This document shows positions 1-10,424 of a stretch of DNA of 51,492 nucleotides, piece after piece. Each line of letters opens with the position of its first letter. The stretch's first letter is position 1. Origin of the DNA: Clostridia bacterium (lineage in GTDB: Bacteria; Bacillota; Peptococcia; Peptococcales; BICA1-8); assembly GCA_030154225.1 (NCBI GenBank), contig JASKKI010000009.1, forward strand, positions 1-51,492. The letters run 5' to 3'. A program made the translations under genes and the position numbers. Under the pieces are notes generated by a model, which saw only the letters and a list, made by a program, of their open reading frames with translations, did not search any database and had not been told where the DNA came from.

Positions 1-1502
<1,502 letters not shown>

Positions 1503-1506
1503 TTAA

Positions 1507-1800
1507 TTAACCAATAATTGCTAAAATGTCTCTTTCTCCAAGGATAAGAACTTCTTCACCATCTAACTTAATTTCAGTACCGGCATATTTGGAGAAAATA
1601 ACTTTATCTCCTACTTTCACTTCCATAGCGGATTTTTGACCATTTTCTAAAGTTCTACCAGTACCTACTGCTAGTACCTCACCTTGTTGTGGTTTTTCTT
1701 TAGCAGTATCAGGTAATACAATACCGCTTTTTGTTTTTTCTTCTTGAGCAAGTGCTTTCACAACTACTCTGTCACCTAATGGTTTAATATTCATAAACAA
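1507..1800 (-). CDS. groES: Co-chaperonin GroES
   Basis: 97 aa, [44 protein letters not shown]; adjacent to groEL. Confidence 0.98.
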   Translation of the reverse strand: MFMNIKPLGDRVVVKALAQEEKTKSGIVLPDTAKEKPQQGEVLAVGTGRTLENGQKSAMEVKVGDKVIFSKYAGTEIKLDGEEVLILGERDILAIIG

Positions 1801-1833
1801 ACCCTCCTTTATTAATTAGAGTGTTATTTATTG

Positions 1834-1860
1834 TTAGCACTCACTGGAGGTGAGTGCTAA
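1834..1860. promoter_or_regulatory. CIRCE element (HrcA operator)
   Basis: TTAGCACTC-N9-GAGTGCTAA perfect inverted repeat upstream of groES. Confidence 0.97.
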
Positions 1861-2054
1861 CATCTACTAATAATAATAGTCAACGTTAGCTTCTTAATCA
1901 AGACCTTTTTTTAAAAAAATTTTTGTTTTATTGTTTATTTAATGTAAAATATTATTTAATATCTCCTTTTTTCACCATTACATAAAAAATATTTCCCTTT
2001 AATAAAAGCTTTTATACACATTTCATAAAAAAGATACATTATGTGAGGTGTAAC

Positions 2055-2642
2055 ATGAAAAATGAAATAAGAAAACATTTTAAAAACTTAAGAAACAGTC
2101 TTACTGAAAAGGAAGTTAAAGAAAAAAGCCTTGCTATTTTACAAACATTAACATCATACCCTTTCTGGCAGAATGCTAAACATATAATGTGTTATTTATC
2201 CTTTGGTAAGGAAGTTTATACTAAACCCATAATCGAAGAAGCTTGGAAAGCAAATAAACAGGTAGTAATACCTGTTTGTAAACGGGAGACATGTGATATT
2301 GAGCCCAGTCAACTTTTTTCATTTGCTGATCTTGAACCACGCACTATGGGAATCTTAGAACCTAAAGAAGGAAAACTAATGGAAGTTGACCCTAAAGTAA
2401 TTGATCTTTGCCTGATACCGGGATTAGCTTTTGACCTGATGGGTCATCGCATAGGCTTTGGAGCTGGCTATTATGATCGCTTTTTACCTTTATTGAGATC
2501 TGACACCCCCAAAGTAGCCCTGGCTTATGAATTACAAATTAGCCAGGAACCCCTCCCTTCTGAAAATTTTGACGTATTAATGGATTATATTTGCACAGAA
2601 AAGGGTCTTTACCAATCTACAACATTACTACAGGAGATTTAA
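2055..2642 (+). CDS. 5-formyltetrahydrofolate cyclo-ligase
   Basis: ORF 2043..2642; likely ATG at 2055 after gaggtg RBS; GxGxGYYDRFL motif (RIGFGAGYYDRFL). Confidence 0.9.
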   Translation: MKNEIRKHFKNLRNSLTEKEVKEKSLAILQTLTSYPFWQNAKHIMCYLSFGKEVYTKPIIEEAWKANKQVVIPVCKRETCDIEPSQLFSFADLEPRTMGILEPKEGKLMEVDPKVIDLCLIPGLAFDLMGHRIGFGAGYYDRFLPLLRSDTPKVALAYELQISQEPLPSENFDVLMDYICTEKGLYQSTTLLQEI

Positions 2643-3957
2643 CAAATTGTTCTAATTTCCAGAATCCTGCACCTGTTAGATCCCTTTCCCCCATGTCAAA
2701 GGCTAGGGAAGGGACTAAAATTAAGTCTGGTGCAGGATTTTCTCTAACATAATTCTGATAGCTTTCTTTAAAATCTTCAATAGTTAACAAACCGGCACAC
2801 TGGATATTTCCACCAAAGTAATTGTTTTTAACAGGTACAATGTGCAAATTATTAATTTTAGCCAGACTTGTTTTTAAAAGATGATAACCTAATTGTGAAG
2901 CTAAAAGCAAAGGCCTTAACGGTTTCAATTTTGTCAATATACTTTTTATTTGCTCCACTTTACTTTTAGAGATATCATAATCAAAAACAAGACCACTTTT
3001 ATTATTTGTTATGTCTATGTTTAATACAATTACTTGTTTATCCCTTTCTATTTCCAGCATGTATTTTCCATTTTCCTGTAAAGTTAAAAATGCTTCCACC
3101 CTGGAAAAAGGCTTTTGGCCATTTATAGCAGTAATTATGTCTCCTGACCTTAGCCCTGCACGAAAAGCCGGACTCCCCTTTATTACCCCTATAATTTCTG
3201 CCTTTAAATCACTCAAATATGGGGGTTCTAATGTTATAGGGCAAAAATCTTTTCGCCATTTTATTATTTTTTCTTCCAGATGTTCCAACATTTTCTTATC
3301 TATCTGTAAATGAGAGGGTGCGAATTTAGTAAACCCCGGTTTAAATACCCTAATTGTCAGGGCATTATTACAACTTAAAGTTTTAATTGTATCATATAAA
3401 ACTGACCACCCCGTAATATGGGGCATAGCTACAATACTGCCATGATATTTAATATCCCATTTTTTTAATAATTCAGGTGCTTTATAAGCAATCATTGCCT
3501 TTTTATCATTCATTAATTTTTGCCGTAAATTTACATCATAGATGTTTAGTGATAGATTTAATTCTATGGGTTCAAATTTTTTTAGTATGTTTATGGTTTC
3601 TTCATTTAGATAAGAACCATTTGTTGTAATTTGAATTAGTGTCTGGGGAAACCTTTTTCTTAGTAATTCCAAAGATTCAAAAAAATACGGATGAGTAAAG
3701 GGCTCACCCTCCATAATTAAACTGGCTGACTCACCAATCACTATTTTCCTATTTTCATCAAGATAAGTAATAAGATCTTTTATAATATCCATTGCCAAGG
3801 GCGGTACATTTATAGCTTTAACACCAGGTGGATTTTGCCGATGACTACAAAAAAGACATCTAACATTACAAAATGAAGTAATAGGTAATATATTATAGTT
3901 TTGGACTGTATGGTATAGAACCTGCATTAACCTAGTATCCATTATTTCACTCTCCAA
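2617..3957 (-). CDS. Radical SAM protein with internal PDZ-like domain and DUF512-like C-terminus
   Basis: CNVRCLFC (CxxxCxxC-type cluster motif), PDZ-like GSPAFRAGLRSGDIITAINGQ, C-terminal VKNNYFGGNIQCAGLLT resembling DUF512 proteins. Confidence 0.75.
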   Translation of the reverse strand: MESEIMDTRLMQVLYHTVQNYNILPITSFCNVRCLFCSHRQNPPGVKAINVPPLAMDIIKDLITYLDENRKIVIGESASLIMEGEPFTHPYFFESLELLRKRFPQTLIQITTNGSYLNEETINILKKFEPIELNLSLNIYDVNLRQKLMNDKKAMIAYKAPELLKKWDIKYHGSIVAMPHITGWSVLYDTIKTLSCNNALTIRVFKPGFTKFAPSHLQIDKKMLEHLEEKIIKWRKDFCPITLEPPYLSDLKAEIIGVIKGSPAFRAGLRSGDIITAINGQKPFSRVEAFLTLQENGKYMLEIERDKQVIVLNIDITNNKSGLVFDYDISKSKVEQIKSILTKLKPLRPLLLASQLGYHLLKTSLAKINNLHIVPVKNNYFGGNIQCAGLLTIEDFKESYQNYVRENPAPDLILVPSLAFDMGERDLTGAGFWKLEQFVKSPVVML

Positions 3958-3974
3958 CGATTATCTTCTGAGTT

Positions 3975-4155
3975 AATGTTTTTGGTCAGACATACTTTTG
4001 GGCTAGACTTTTGCGTCTGACAATGGCTTATAAGTTAGCTTTCAGGTCTGACATTTCCCACGAAGTTAATTTACTAGGTCTGACGTACCAGGCTAGTAGT
4101 CTTTTGCATCTGACACAAGCTTACTGGACACTGGGCACGGGGCACGGGTTTTTCA
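3975..4155. repeat. Intergenic GTCTGAC/GTCAGAC modular repeat array, locus 1
   Basis: Recurrent ggtctgaca, ttttgcgtctgaca units ending in ggacactgggcacggggcacggg. Confidence 0.85.
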
Positions 4156-4165
4156 GGAGGCAATT

Positions 4166-4459
4166 CTATCCAAATTTATACTGAATCCCAAATCCCCCCC
4201 GGGGGTTACGCCAGTCAATAACATGAGGGGGACAGGCATACCTGCAAGTACCACATTCCACACACCCTTCATAGGCTGTTAAGATACGATTTTCTTCTTC
4301 ACTCCAGGCATAAACTTTAGCTGGGCAAACATAAGTACAGGGTTTATAGTCACATTTTAGACATTGATCCCTATCAACAATACGAATATGGCTGTGTTTA
4401 TCTGACTGATACCTATTTAAAAATAATTTATCTTCCAGTCTCATCCTAAAACCCTCCAT
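4166..4459 (-). CDS. fixX: FixX ferredoxin-like protein
   Basis: CxxC...CxxxCP cluster motifs (CLKCDYKPCTYVCPAKVY, CVECGTCRYACPP); downstream of fixC. Confidence 0.92.
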   Translation of the reverse strand: MEGFRMRLEDKLFLNRYQSDKHSHIRIVDRDQCLKCDYKPCTYVCPAKVYAWSEEENRILTAYEGCVECGTCRYACPPHVIDWRNPRGGFGIQYKFG

Positions 4460-5745
4460 AACTTATAGAGATCTTTAACTAAATCCCACTTTGACCGTTG
4501 TTCAAATATCTTCCTCATGATGATCCTTTGTTTTTCTTTCTTAGGTATGTTATCTACAGTAAAAAATTCTTTACCTGCAATACTAGCCAGACGGGGATAC
4601 AAATAAAATAATTCTGGATGTTCTTCAAAGTACCCGGATGCATGCTGGTATTTTTGCAAGTCTTTGATTACAAAAGTTTCAGATAAACGCTGCTGGTATT
4701 CCGCTAAAGAGTTAATGGTGAAATCTCCTTTTTCAAAAGCTTTAGTTATTACCTCCCCCGCTACTTTCCCAGAAATTAGAGCCAGATTGGAACCCTCTCT
4801 ATGAAGTCCATTAACAAATTGGGCAGCATCCCCAACTATTACCACACCATTACCATACAGTTTAGGAATAGCTTTATAACCCCCTTCGGGAATCATATGG
4901 CCCAAATATTCCTTGATTTCTCCACCTTCTATTAGTGGCTTAACAGCTGGATGAGCTTTTAAATTTTCTAATAAATCATTAGGATTTAACTTTCTGTTAA
5001 TAAGATGGGACATTAAGGCCCCCACACCAATAGAAATACTTTCGTAATTGGTATAAATAAAGGCTGTACCCACCATTCCTTTAGTAGCTTCCCCGATAAT
5101 CTCAATAGTTGCACCCTGACCGTCTTCTAAACCAAACCGATCCTCAATTTTTTCCTTGGGTAAAGCTATTACTTCTTTGACTGCTACCGCCAGATAATCC
5201 CAGGCCAAGTAACCTTTCTGCATACCTAAAGCTTCTTGGGTCAACATGCTGTTTACACCTTCAGCGATTACTACAACATCTGCATAAACTTCCCCATTTG
5301 GACGTCCCGTTTTAACTCCAATTACTTTACCATCTTCCTTGATAATATCTTCTACCACTGTTTCACAAATGAGTAGTGCTCCGGCCTGTTCCACCTGCCG
5401 GCCCATCCAACGATCAAATTTAGCTCTTAACACAGTAAAAGCATTATAAGGTTCTATACCAAACTCCTGGGTCCGAAAGCCAATTTTAGAAACAGCCCCA
5501 TCGGTAGTAAACCAATAATTGGATTCTACCACTGGTCTTTCTAAAGGAGCTTCCTCCCAAAATTCAGGGAAAACATCTTCTGTTGCCCGGCGATAGAGCA
5601 CTCCACCCATTACATTTTTTGCTCCAGGGTATTCACCCCGTTCAAAAACAATAACCTTTAAACCATTATTAGCCATGGTATAGGCTGCAGACAGCCCAGC
5701 CGGACCTGCTCCCACAACAATAGCATCAAATTTTTCTTGAACCAT
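4441..5745 (-). CDS. fixC: FixC, FAD-dependent ETF-quinone oxidoreductase-like flavoprotein
   Basis: ORF 4441..5787; likely start MVQEKFDAIVVGAGPAGLSAAYTMA (Rossmann GxGxxG). Confidence 0.92.
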   Translation of the reverse strand: MVQEKFDAIVVGAGPAGLSAAYTMANNGLKVIVFERGEYPGAKNVMGGVLYRRATEDVFPEFWEEAPLERPVVESNYWFTTDGAVSKIGFRTQEFGIEPYNAFTVLRAKFDRWMGRQVEQAGALLICETVVEDIIKEDGKVIGVKTGRPNGEVYADVVVIAEGVNSMLTQEALGMQKGYLAWDYLAVAVKEVIALPKEKIEDRFGLEDGQGATIEIIGEATKGMVGTAFIYTNYESISIGVGALMSHLINRKLNPNDLLENLKAHPAVKPLIEGGEIKEYLGHMIPEGGYKAIPKLYGNGVVIVGDAAQFVNGLHREGSNLALISGKVAGEVITKAFEKGDFTINSLAEYQQRLSETFVIKDLQKYQHASGYFEEHPELFYLYPRLASIAGKEFFTVDNIPKKEKQRIIMRKIFEQRSKWDLVKDLYKLWRVLG

Positions 5746-5758
5746 AATAATCCCCCCC

Positions 5759-7006
5759 TTAAGACCCCAATTTCTGGCGGAAAACATCCGTCAGGAGGGG
5801 TAAAATTTTTTGATAATCTCCAACTATACCATAAGTAGCTATTTTAAAAATAGGTGCTTCTGGATCTTTATTAATGGCTACAATGACATCAGCTGTTTGC
5901 ATACCTACCAAATGTTGAATGGCTCCAGATATGCCTACCGCTATGTAAACTTTGGGCCTTACAGTAGCCCCAGTTTGCCCTACTTGATGGGCTACATCAA
6001 TCCACCCAGCTTCCACGGCAGCCCGGGATGCTCCAACAGTACCGCCTAAAACTTCTGCCAAGTCAAATATGTATTTAAAATTTTCTTTTGTTCCTATTCC
6101 CCTACCCCCGGCAACTATGATATCAGCCCGGTCTAAATAAACAGCACTACCACCTTGAGGTATAAATTCCAATATTTTAGTTAAAACATTTTCTTCTTTA
6201 ATATTAATTGTTTCTTCAATTAGAGTACCGCTACGCCCTTCTTCTTTATTAGGCATAGGCATAACTCTAGGTCGCACACTGGCCATTTGGGGCCGGTGGT
6301 TCCGGCAAACAATAGTTGCCATTACATTACCACCAAAAGCCGGTCTGGTCTGTAAAAGCAATCTGGACTCCTTTTCTATTTTCAATTCAGTACAATCAGC
6401 TGTTAATCCAGTACCAACTTTGGTAGCTACATGTCCGGCCAGATCCCGCCCTTGAGTAGTTGCTCCCATTAAAACAATTTCCGGTTTGTATTTTTCTATT
6501 AATATGGCCAGGGATTGGGAATAAGGTTCAGTACGATAATCTTTTAAAACAGGGTCATCGATTAAATAGACTTTATCAGCCCCATATTCAAATACAAGTT
6601 TGGCTTTATCCTTTATGTTGTGTCCTAATAATACACCACAAAGATCTACTCCCAACTCATCTGCTAACTTCCTTCCTGCACCTAAAAGCTCCCACGACAC
6701 ATCAGCTATTTCTCCATAGCTTTGTTCAATTAACACCCATACTCCGAAAAAAGCATTCACTTTTTCATCTTTGGGCTTGAATTCTTTTATTTTTTCTTCA
6801 GCTTTTTTTGGGGTTTCATCGGGTTTTCTTCTATCTTCCAGTGTTAGGGCCATTGTTGGACATACTCCTACACACGCGCCACAATCAGTACATTTCTCAG
6901 GATTGACTACAGCTATTCCATCTACTAAATCTAACGCATCAAATGGGCACGTTTGCACACACGCCCCACAACCTATACAATTCTTCTTGATTACTTCAAC
7001 GGTCAA
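5759..7006 (-). CDS. fixB: FixB/EtfA with N-terminal 2x[4Fe-4S] ferredoxin domain
   Basis: CIGCGACVQTCP and CTDCGACVGVCP followed by ETF alpha domain ending VAINKDPEAPIFKIATYGIVGDYQKILP. Confidence 0.93.
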   Translation of the reverse strand: MTVEVIKKNCIGCGACVQTCPFDALDLVDGIAVVNPEKCTDCGACVGVCPTMALTLEDRRKPDETPKKAEEKIKEFKPKDEKVNAFFGVWVLIEQSYGEIADVSWELLGAGRKLADELGVDLCGVLLGHNIKDKAKLVFEYGADKVYLIDDPVLKDYRTEPYSQSLAILIEKYKPEIVLMGATTQGRDLAGHVATKVGTGLTADCTELKIEKESRLLLQTRPAFGGNVMATIVCRNHRPQMASVRPRVMPMPNKEEGRSGTLIEETINIKEENVLTKILEFIPQGGSAVYLDRADIIVAGGRGIGTKENFKYIFDLAEVLGGTVGASRAAVEAGWIDVAHQVGQTGATVRPKVYIAVGISGAIQHLVGMQTADVIVAINKDPEAPIFKIATYGIVGDYQKILPLLTDVFRQKLGS

Positions 7007-7044
7007 CCTATTTGACCTCCTTTCTTTGCCTCTGGGTGAATATT

Positions 7045-7492
7045 CATAGACTGACAGTTGCTACTGGGCTAACATTTTGCGTCCGATTTACTTCTTAGTT
7101 AACATTACACGTCTGACATACTTCAAGGACAGCTTTTCTGTCTGACATTACTTTTGGGTGAACATATTACGTCTGACATATTTCGGAGTAAGATTACGCG
7201 TCTGATATACTTTAATGTGAACATAGTGCGTCTGATATACTTCAGAGTTAGTATTACGCGTCTGAAAAATGTGTGCAGGTGAATATTTTGTGTCAGACGT
7301 AAATGCTAGACTTGTGAGTAGTTGTCAGACGCAAAATGTTAGCTACCTGTTTTATCTGACCAACAAACTAAACCCTTAAGAAATTGTCTGACACAAAATT
7401 TTACGAAGAAGTATATCTGACCTTAAGCTAAACCCTTGAGTAGTTGTCAGACGCAAAAACTTGACCCTTAAGTATTTCTGACCAATTAGCTT
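7045..7492. repeat. Intergenic modular repeat array, locus 2 (largest; inside fixAB)
   Basis: Over ten GTCTGAC/GTCAGAC-type heptads; left half cgtctgaca orientation, right half gtcagacgcaaaa orientation. Confidence 0.92.
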
Positions 7493-7502
7493 ATCCCGCT
7501 AG

Positions 7503-8318
7503 CTAATTTGGTATTACATCTAAAGGAATAAGTTTATCAACCAATGTTTTAACAGCTTCTTCAGGTTTATCTTCACCACCGGGAATTATTTGGCCACCAC
7601 CTCTTCCGGGAGGTGCAAAAATATTCCGAACCATTGTTGGCGAACCTTTTAGCCCTAGTTTATCCGTCTCAAAATCCATCTGATTTTTATCCCAGATTTT
7701 ACACTCATAACGGGCAGCTCTAATCAAATTATCCAAACTGGCATATCTTAACTCATTTATATCTTTTACCACTGTTAATAATGCTGGGAAACGGGTTTCT
7801 GCTAATTCTTTACCGTTTTTAACTTTACGATATACTTGTATTTTTTTATTCGTTATATCTAAATTAACTATTTCCATAACATAGGTTAATTGAGGAATAT
7901 TCATTCTCGCTGCTATTCCTGGTCCTACCTGGGCAGTATCACCATCAATGGCTTGTTTTCCACATAACACTAAATCTACACCTTCTTGTACATTTAATTT
8001 TTCTATAGCCTTTGTTAAGACATAACTTGTAGCTAAGGTATCCGCCCCGGCAAAAGCTCTATCACTTAAAAGAATGGCTTCATCAACTCCAAAGCCAATA
8101 GCTTTTTTTAAGGCTTCCAAAGCCATAGAAGGGCCCATAGTTATTACAGTAACTTTTCCACCATATTTATCTTTTAATTGTAAAGCGGCCTCTATAGCAT
8201 GAATATCATAAGGATTAATAATTGCAGGAACACCTTCTCTAACCAAAGTATTTGTTTCGGGATCAATTTTAACTTCTGTTGTATCCGGAACTTGCTTCAT
8301 ACAAACTACATAATGCAT
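7503..8318 (-). CDS. fixA: FixA/EtfB electron transfer flavoprotein beta subunit
   Basis: MHYVVCMKQVPDTTEVKIDPETNTLVREGVPAIINPYD; head of fixABCX. Confidence 0.95.
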   Translation of the reverse strand: MHYVVCMKQVPDTTEVKIDPETNTLVREGVPAIINPYDIHAIEAALQLKDKYGGKVTVITMGPSMALEALKKAIGFGVDEAILLSDRAFAGADTLATSYVLTKAIEKLNVQEGVDLVLCGKQAIDGDTAQVGPGIAARMNIPQLTYVMEIVNLDITNKKIQVYRKVKNGKELAETRFPALLTVVKDINELRYASLDNLIRAARYECKIWDKNQMDFETDKLGLKGSPTMVRNIFAPPGRGGGQIIPGGEDKPEEAVKTLVDKLIPLDVIPN

Positions 8319-8437
8319 ATACTTCCCTCCTATATATATAATTTTTCTTCAATTTTGATAGTTTTATGTAGTAAAAAAGGTATATTTATTTATACCCAGC
8401 ATATATTTTTATAAAACAACTGTTCCCAAATTTCCTG

Positions 8438-8621
8438 CTATCCACAGTATCCACAAATTTATCCACAGAAAAAACTTGAAAATTTCTCTAATCCCCCAGT
8501 TTTTCCACATTATCCACAAGGAAATGTGGCTTTTCCTGTGTAAAGAATTCCACATCCAAAAAACCCAATCTCATGGGTTATACACAGATTTATCCACATT
8601 ATCCACAGAAAAAAATCCACA
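8438..8621 (+). promoter_or_regulatory. Cluster of DnaA boxes
   Basis: Perfect TTATCCACA at 8459, 8510, 8590 and 8599; TTATACACA at 8578; near matches CTATCCACA 8438, GTATCCACA 8447, TTTTCCACA 8501, AAATCCACA 8613; all same orientation. Confidence 0.75.
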
Positions 8622-8689
8622 AAACACTTGTTCTTTTATTTTGTTAACTACTTTACTCCAAAACAAAATGTGACAATATTAGAACTTGA

Positions 8690-8727
8690 CAAAAAAAATC
8701 CAGGTTAATTAGTCCTGAATTTTTTTG
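8690..8727. terminator. Terminator-like hairpin downstream of XRE gene
   Basis: aaaaaaaatcCAGGttaattagtCCTGaatttttttgc. Confidence 0.5.
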
Positions 8728-8766
8728 CTAAAAAAGGCCTATATCTGTTTAGGTTTTTAGTCCTAT

Positions 8767-9153
8767 TTATTTGTTTTTATAAAGTATATTAATTAAAGCT
8801 TTCATATCATCTTCTGAAATATTCTTATCTTTTATTTCTTTAGCCAATTTTAAATAACCTATGTTTTCTTCCCTTAGAAGAAATGACTTTAAATCTTCAT
8901 CAAGTATATGGTAAAGAAAGATAGGAGTATCATTCCATCTGTTATCATCTATTAAAATACTTGGAGTAGATTCTAAAGCACTGGCTATTTTGTACAGGCT
9001 TTTTAAGGATGGAGTAGTTTTGTTATTTTCAACCAGGCTTATGTATTGCTGGCTTAAACCCGTCAATTCAGCCAAGTATGATGCTGATAAACCCTTTTGC
9101 ATCCGAACTTTTTTAATCCTTTCCCCAATTTTTATTTCTTTCAAGTTATCCAC
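8767..9153 (-). CDS. XRE-family HTH transcriptional regulator
   Basis: IGERIKKVRMQKGLSASYLAELTGLSQQYISLVENNKTTPSLKSLYKIASAL, classic HTH_3. Confidence 0.93.
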   Translation of the reverse strand: MDNLKEIKIGERIKKVRMQKGLSASYLAELTGLSQQYISLVENNKTTPSLKSLYKIASALESTPSILIDDNRWNDTPIFLYHILDEDLKSFLLREENIGYLKLAKEIKDKNISEDDMKALINILYKNK

Positions 9154-9185
9154 CCCAAATTCTACAAGTATTACTAAAATAAATA

Positions 9186-9215
9186 TTGCTATTCTACAAG
9201 TATTTCTTGTATAAT
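9186..9215 (+). promoter_or_regulatory. Sigma-A-type promoter overlapping palindromic operator
   Basis: TTGCTA-N18-TATAAT with TACAAG-TATTT-CTTGTA palindrome (9195-9211) in the spacer; partial copy ATTCTACAAGTATTACT at 9159. Confidence 0.65.
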
Positions 9216-9299
9216 ATTACATATCTTTTAAATATTAACATTAATATTTACTTCAAATTGCAAAACCTATTGTCTGGTTATTTATAAGGAGCTAAAAAT

Positions 9300-9482
9300 A
9301 TGAAAAAAAGTATCCAGTTATTAAAAGAAATTGAGCTTTTACGAAGTCAATTACACAAGGTTATTGAACTGGTAGACGGTAATTTAATTTCAGAAGATGT
9401 CATACAAATAAGCCAAAAACTTGACCAACTATTAGTAGAATACTTAAAGACTATCAAGGAAGAGAAAGAAAAACCTTTTTAA
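9300..9482 (+). CDS. Spo0E-like aspartyl-phosphate phosphatase
   Basis: 60 aa, IELLRSQLHKVIELVDGNLISEDVIQISQKLDQLLVEY; SQxLD signature motif; RBS aaggag. Confidence 0.88.
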   Translation: MKKSIQLLKEIELLRSQLHKVIELVDGNLISEDVIQISQKLDQLLVEYLKTIKEEKEKPF

Positions 9483-9599
9483 TTATATCAAAATATTATT
9501 ATTCAACTAATAATTAGTAAATTTATTTACAATTATAACACATGGTTTCACTATTATATTTCAAGTGTTTTATTTAAACAAAAATAGGACTCAATTGTC

Positions 9600-10409
9600 C
9601 TATTTAAAACTAATTAGTTGAGGTTTTCCTTTTTCAAAAGTCCAGATACCCCTAAACCCTAATTCCCTAGCAATTTGTATTCCTTTATCTAAATCCTGAC
9701 CTAATTGCTGTAAGTGATGGGCATCTGAACCTATGGTAATAATCTCTCCACCTAATTCCCGGTACCATTTTAAAATATCTATTGTCGGTAGTGGTTCACC
9801 TAGACCCTGTCTATATCCTGAAGTATTTATTTCTATACCTTTGGAATTGTTAATTACATTTTTTAAAATTTCTCTAATTATTTCTTCATAATCTCTTGCC
9901 GTAAACTTTTGAAAATGTCTCGGTACATATCTTTTTAAAACATCTAAATGACCCAAGACATGAAAATCACCATTTTTAGCTGTTTCTAATACTTCATTAA
10001 AATACTTAAAATATACATCTCTATCTTCTTCATCATTGTAAGTACGATGTAAAACCTGGTTACCTACATAATGAATCGAACCGAGAAAAAAGTCAAAATC
10101 TTTATCTTTTAAAAAATCAGAATGTTGTTTTTGATAGAGATGCGGTTCTCCCAATTCCAAACCTTTTTTTATAGATAACTTCTTCCTAAATTTTTCTCTA
10201 CATTCCTCTATTTCTTGGGAGTATTTACTAAAGTTAAAATGACCTAATCCTTGATCAAAGGGATTAAGATCAAAATGTTCAGTAAAAACAACCTCTTTTA
10301 AACCAAGTTCTACCGCCCTCTGGCAATAATCAATCATTTTTACTTTACTATCAAAAGAATTATTAGTATGTATATGATAATCAACTAAGTAGTTCATTGT
10401 GACCTCCAC
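9600..10409 (-). CDS. PHP-domain histidinol-phosphatase family protein
   Basis: VDYHIHTNNSFDSK, FTEHFD, LGHLDVLKRY, ITIGSDAH PHP motifs. Confidence 0.85.
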   Translation of the reverse strand: MEVTMNYLVDYHIHTNNSFDSKVKMIDYCQRAVELGLKEVVFTEHFDLNPFDQGLGHFNFSKYSQEIEECREKFRKKLSIKKGLELGEPHLYQKQHSDFLKDKDFDFFLGSIHYVGNQVLHRTYNDEEDRDVYFKYFNEVLETAKNGDFHVLGHLDVLKRYVPRHFQKFTARDYEEIIREILKNVINNSKGIEINTSGYRQGLGEPLPTIDILKWYRELGGEIITIGSDAHHLQQLGQDLDKGIQIARELGFRGIWTFEKGKPQLISFK

Positions 10410-10424
10410 ATCGCTTTTAGGGTA

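Noticed and set aside
3011-3313. 100-aa plus-strand ORF
   Set aside because: Antisense to the radical SAM-PDZ gene, no independent support
7045-7492. CRISPR array
   Set aside because: Repeats are short, degenerate and present in both orientations within one array; the intervening sequences are themselves recurrent among loci rather than unique spacers; no cas genes
8438-8621. Chromosomal origin of replication
   Set aside because: DnaA boxes are dense, but no dnaA, dnaN, rpmH or recF nearby and flanking genes are ordinary; called a DnaA-box cluster only
8476-8673. 65-aa plus-strand ORF
   Set aside because: Lies inside the DnaA-box cluster, no RBS, composition explained by TTATCCACA repeats
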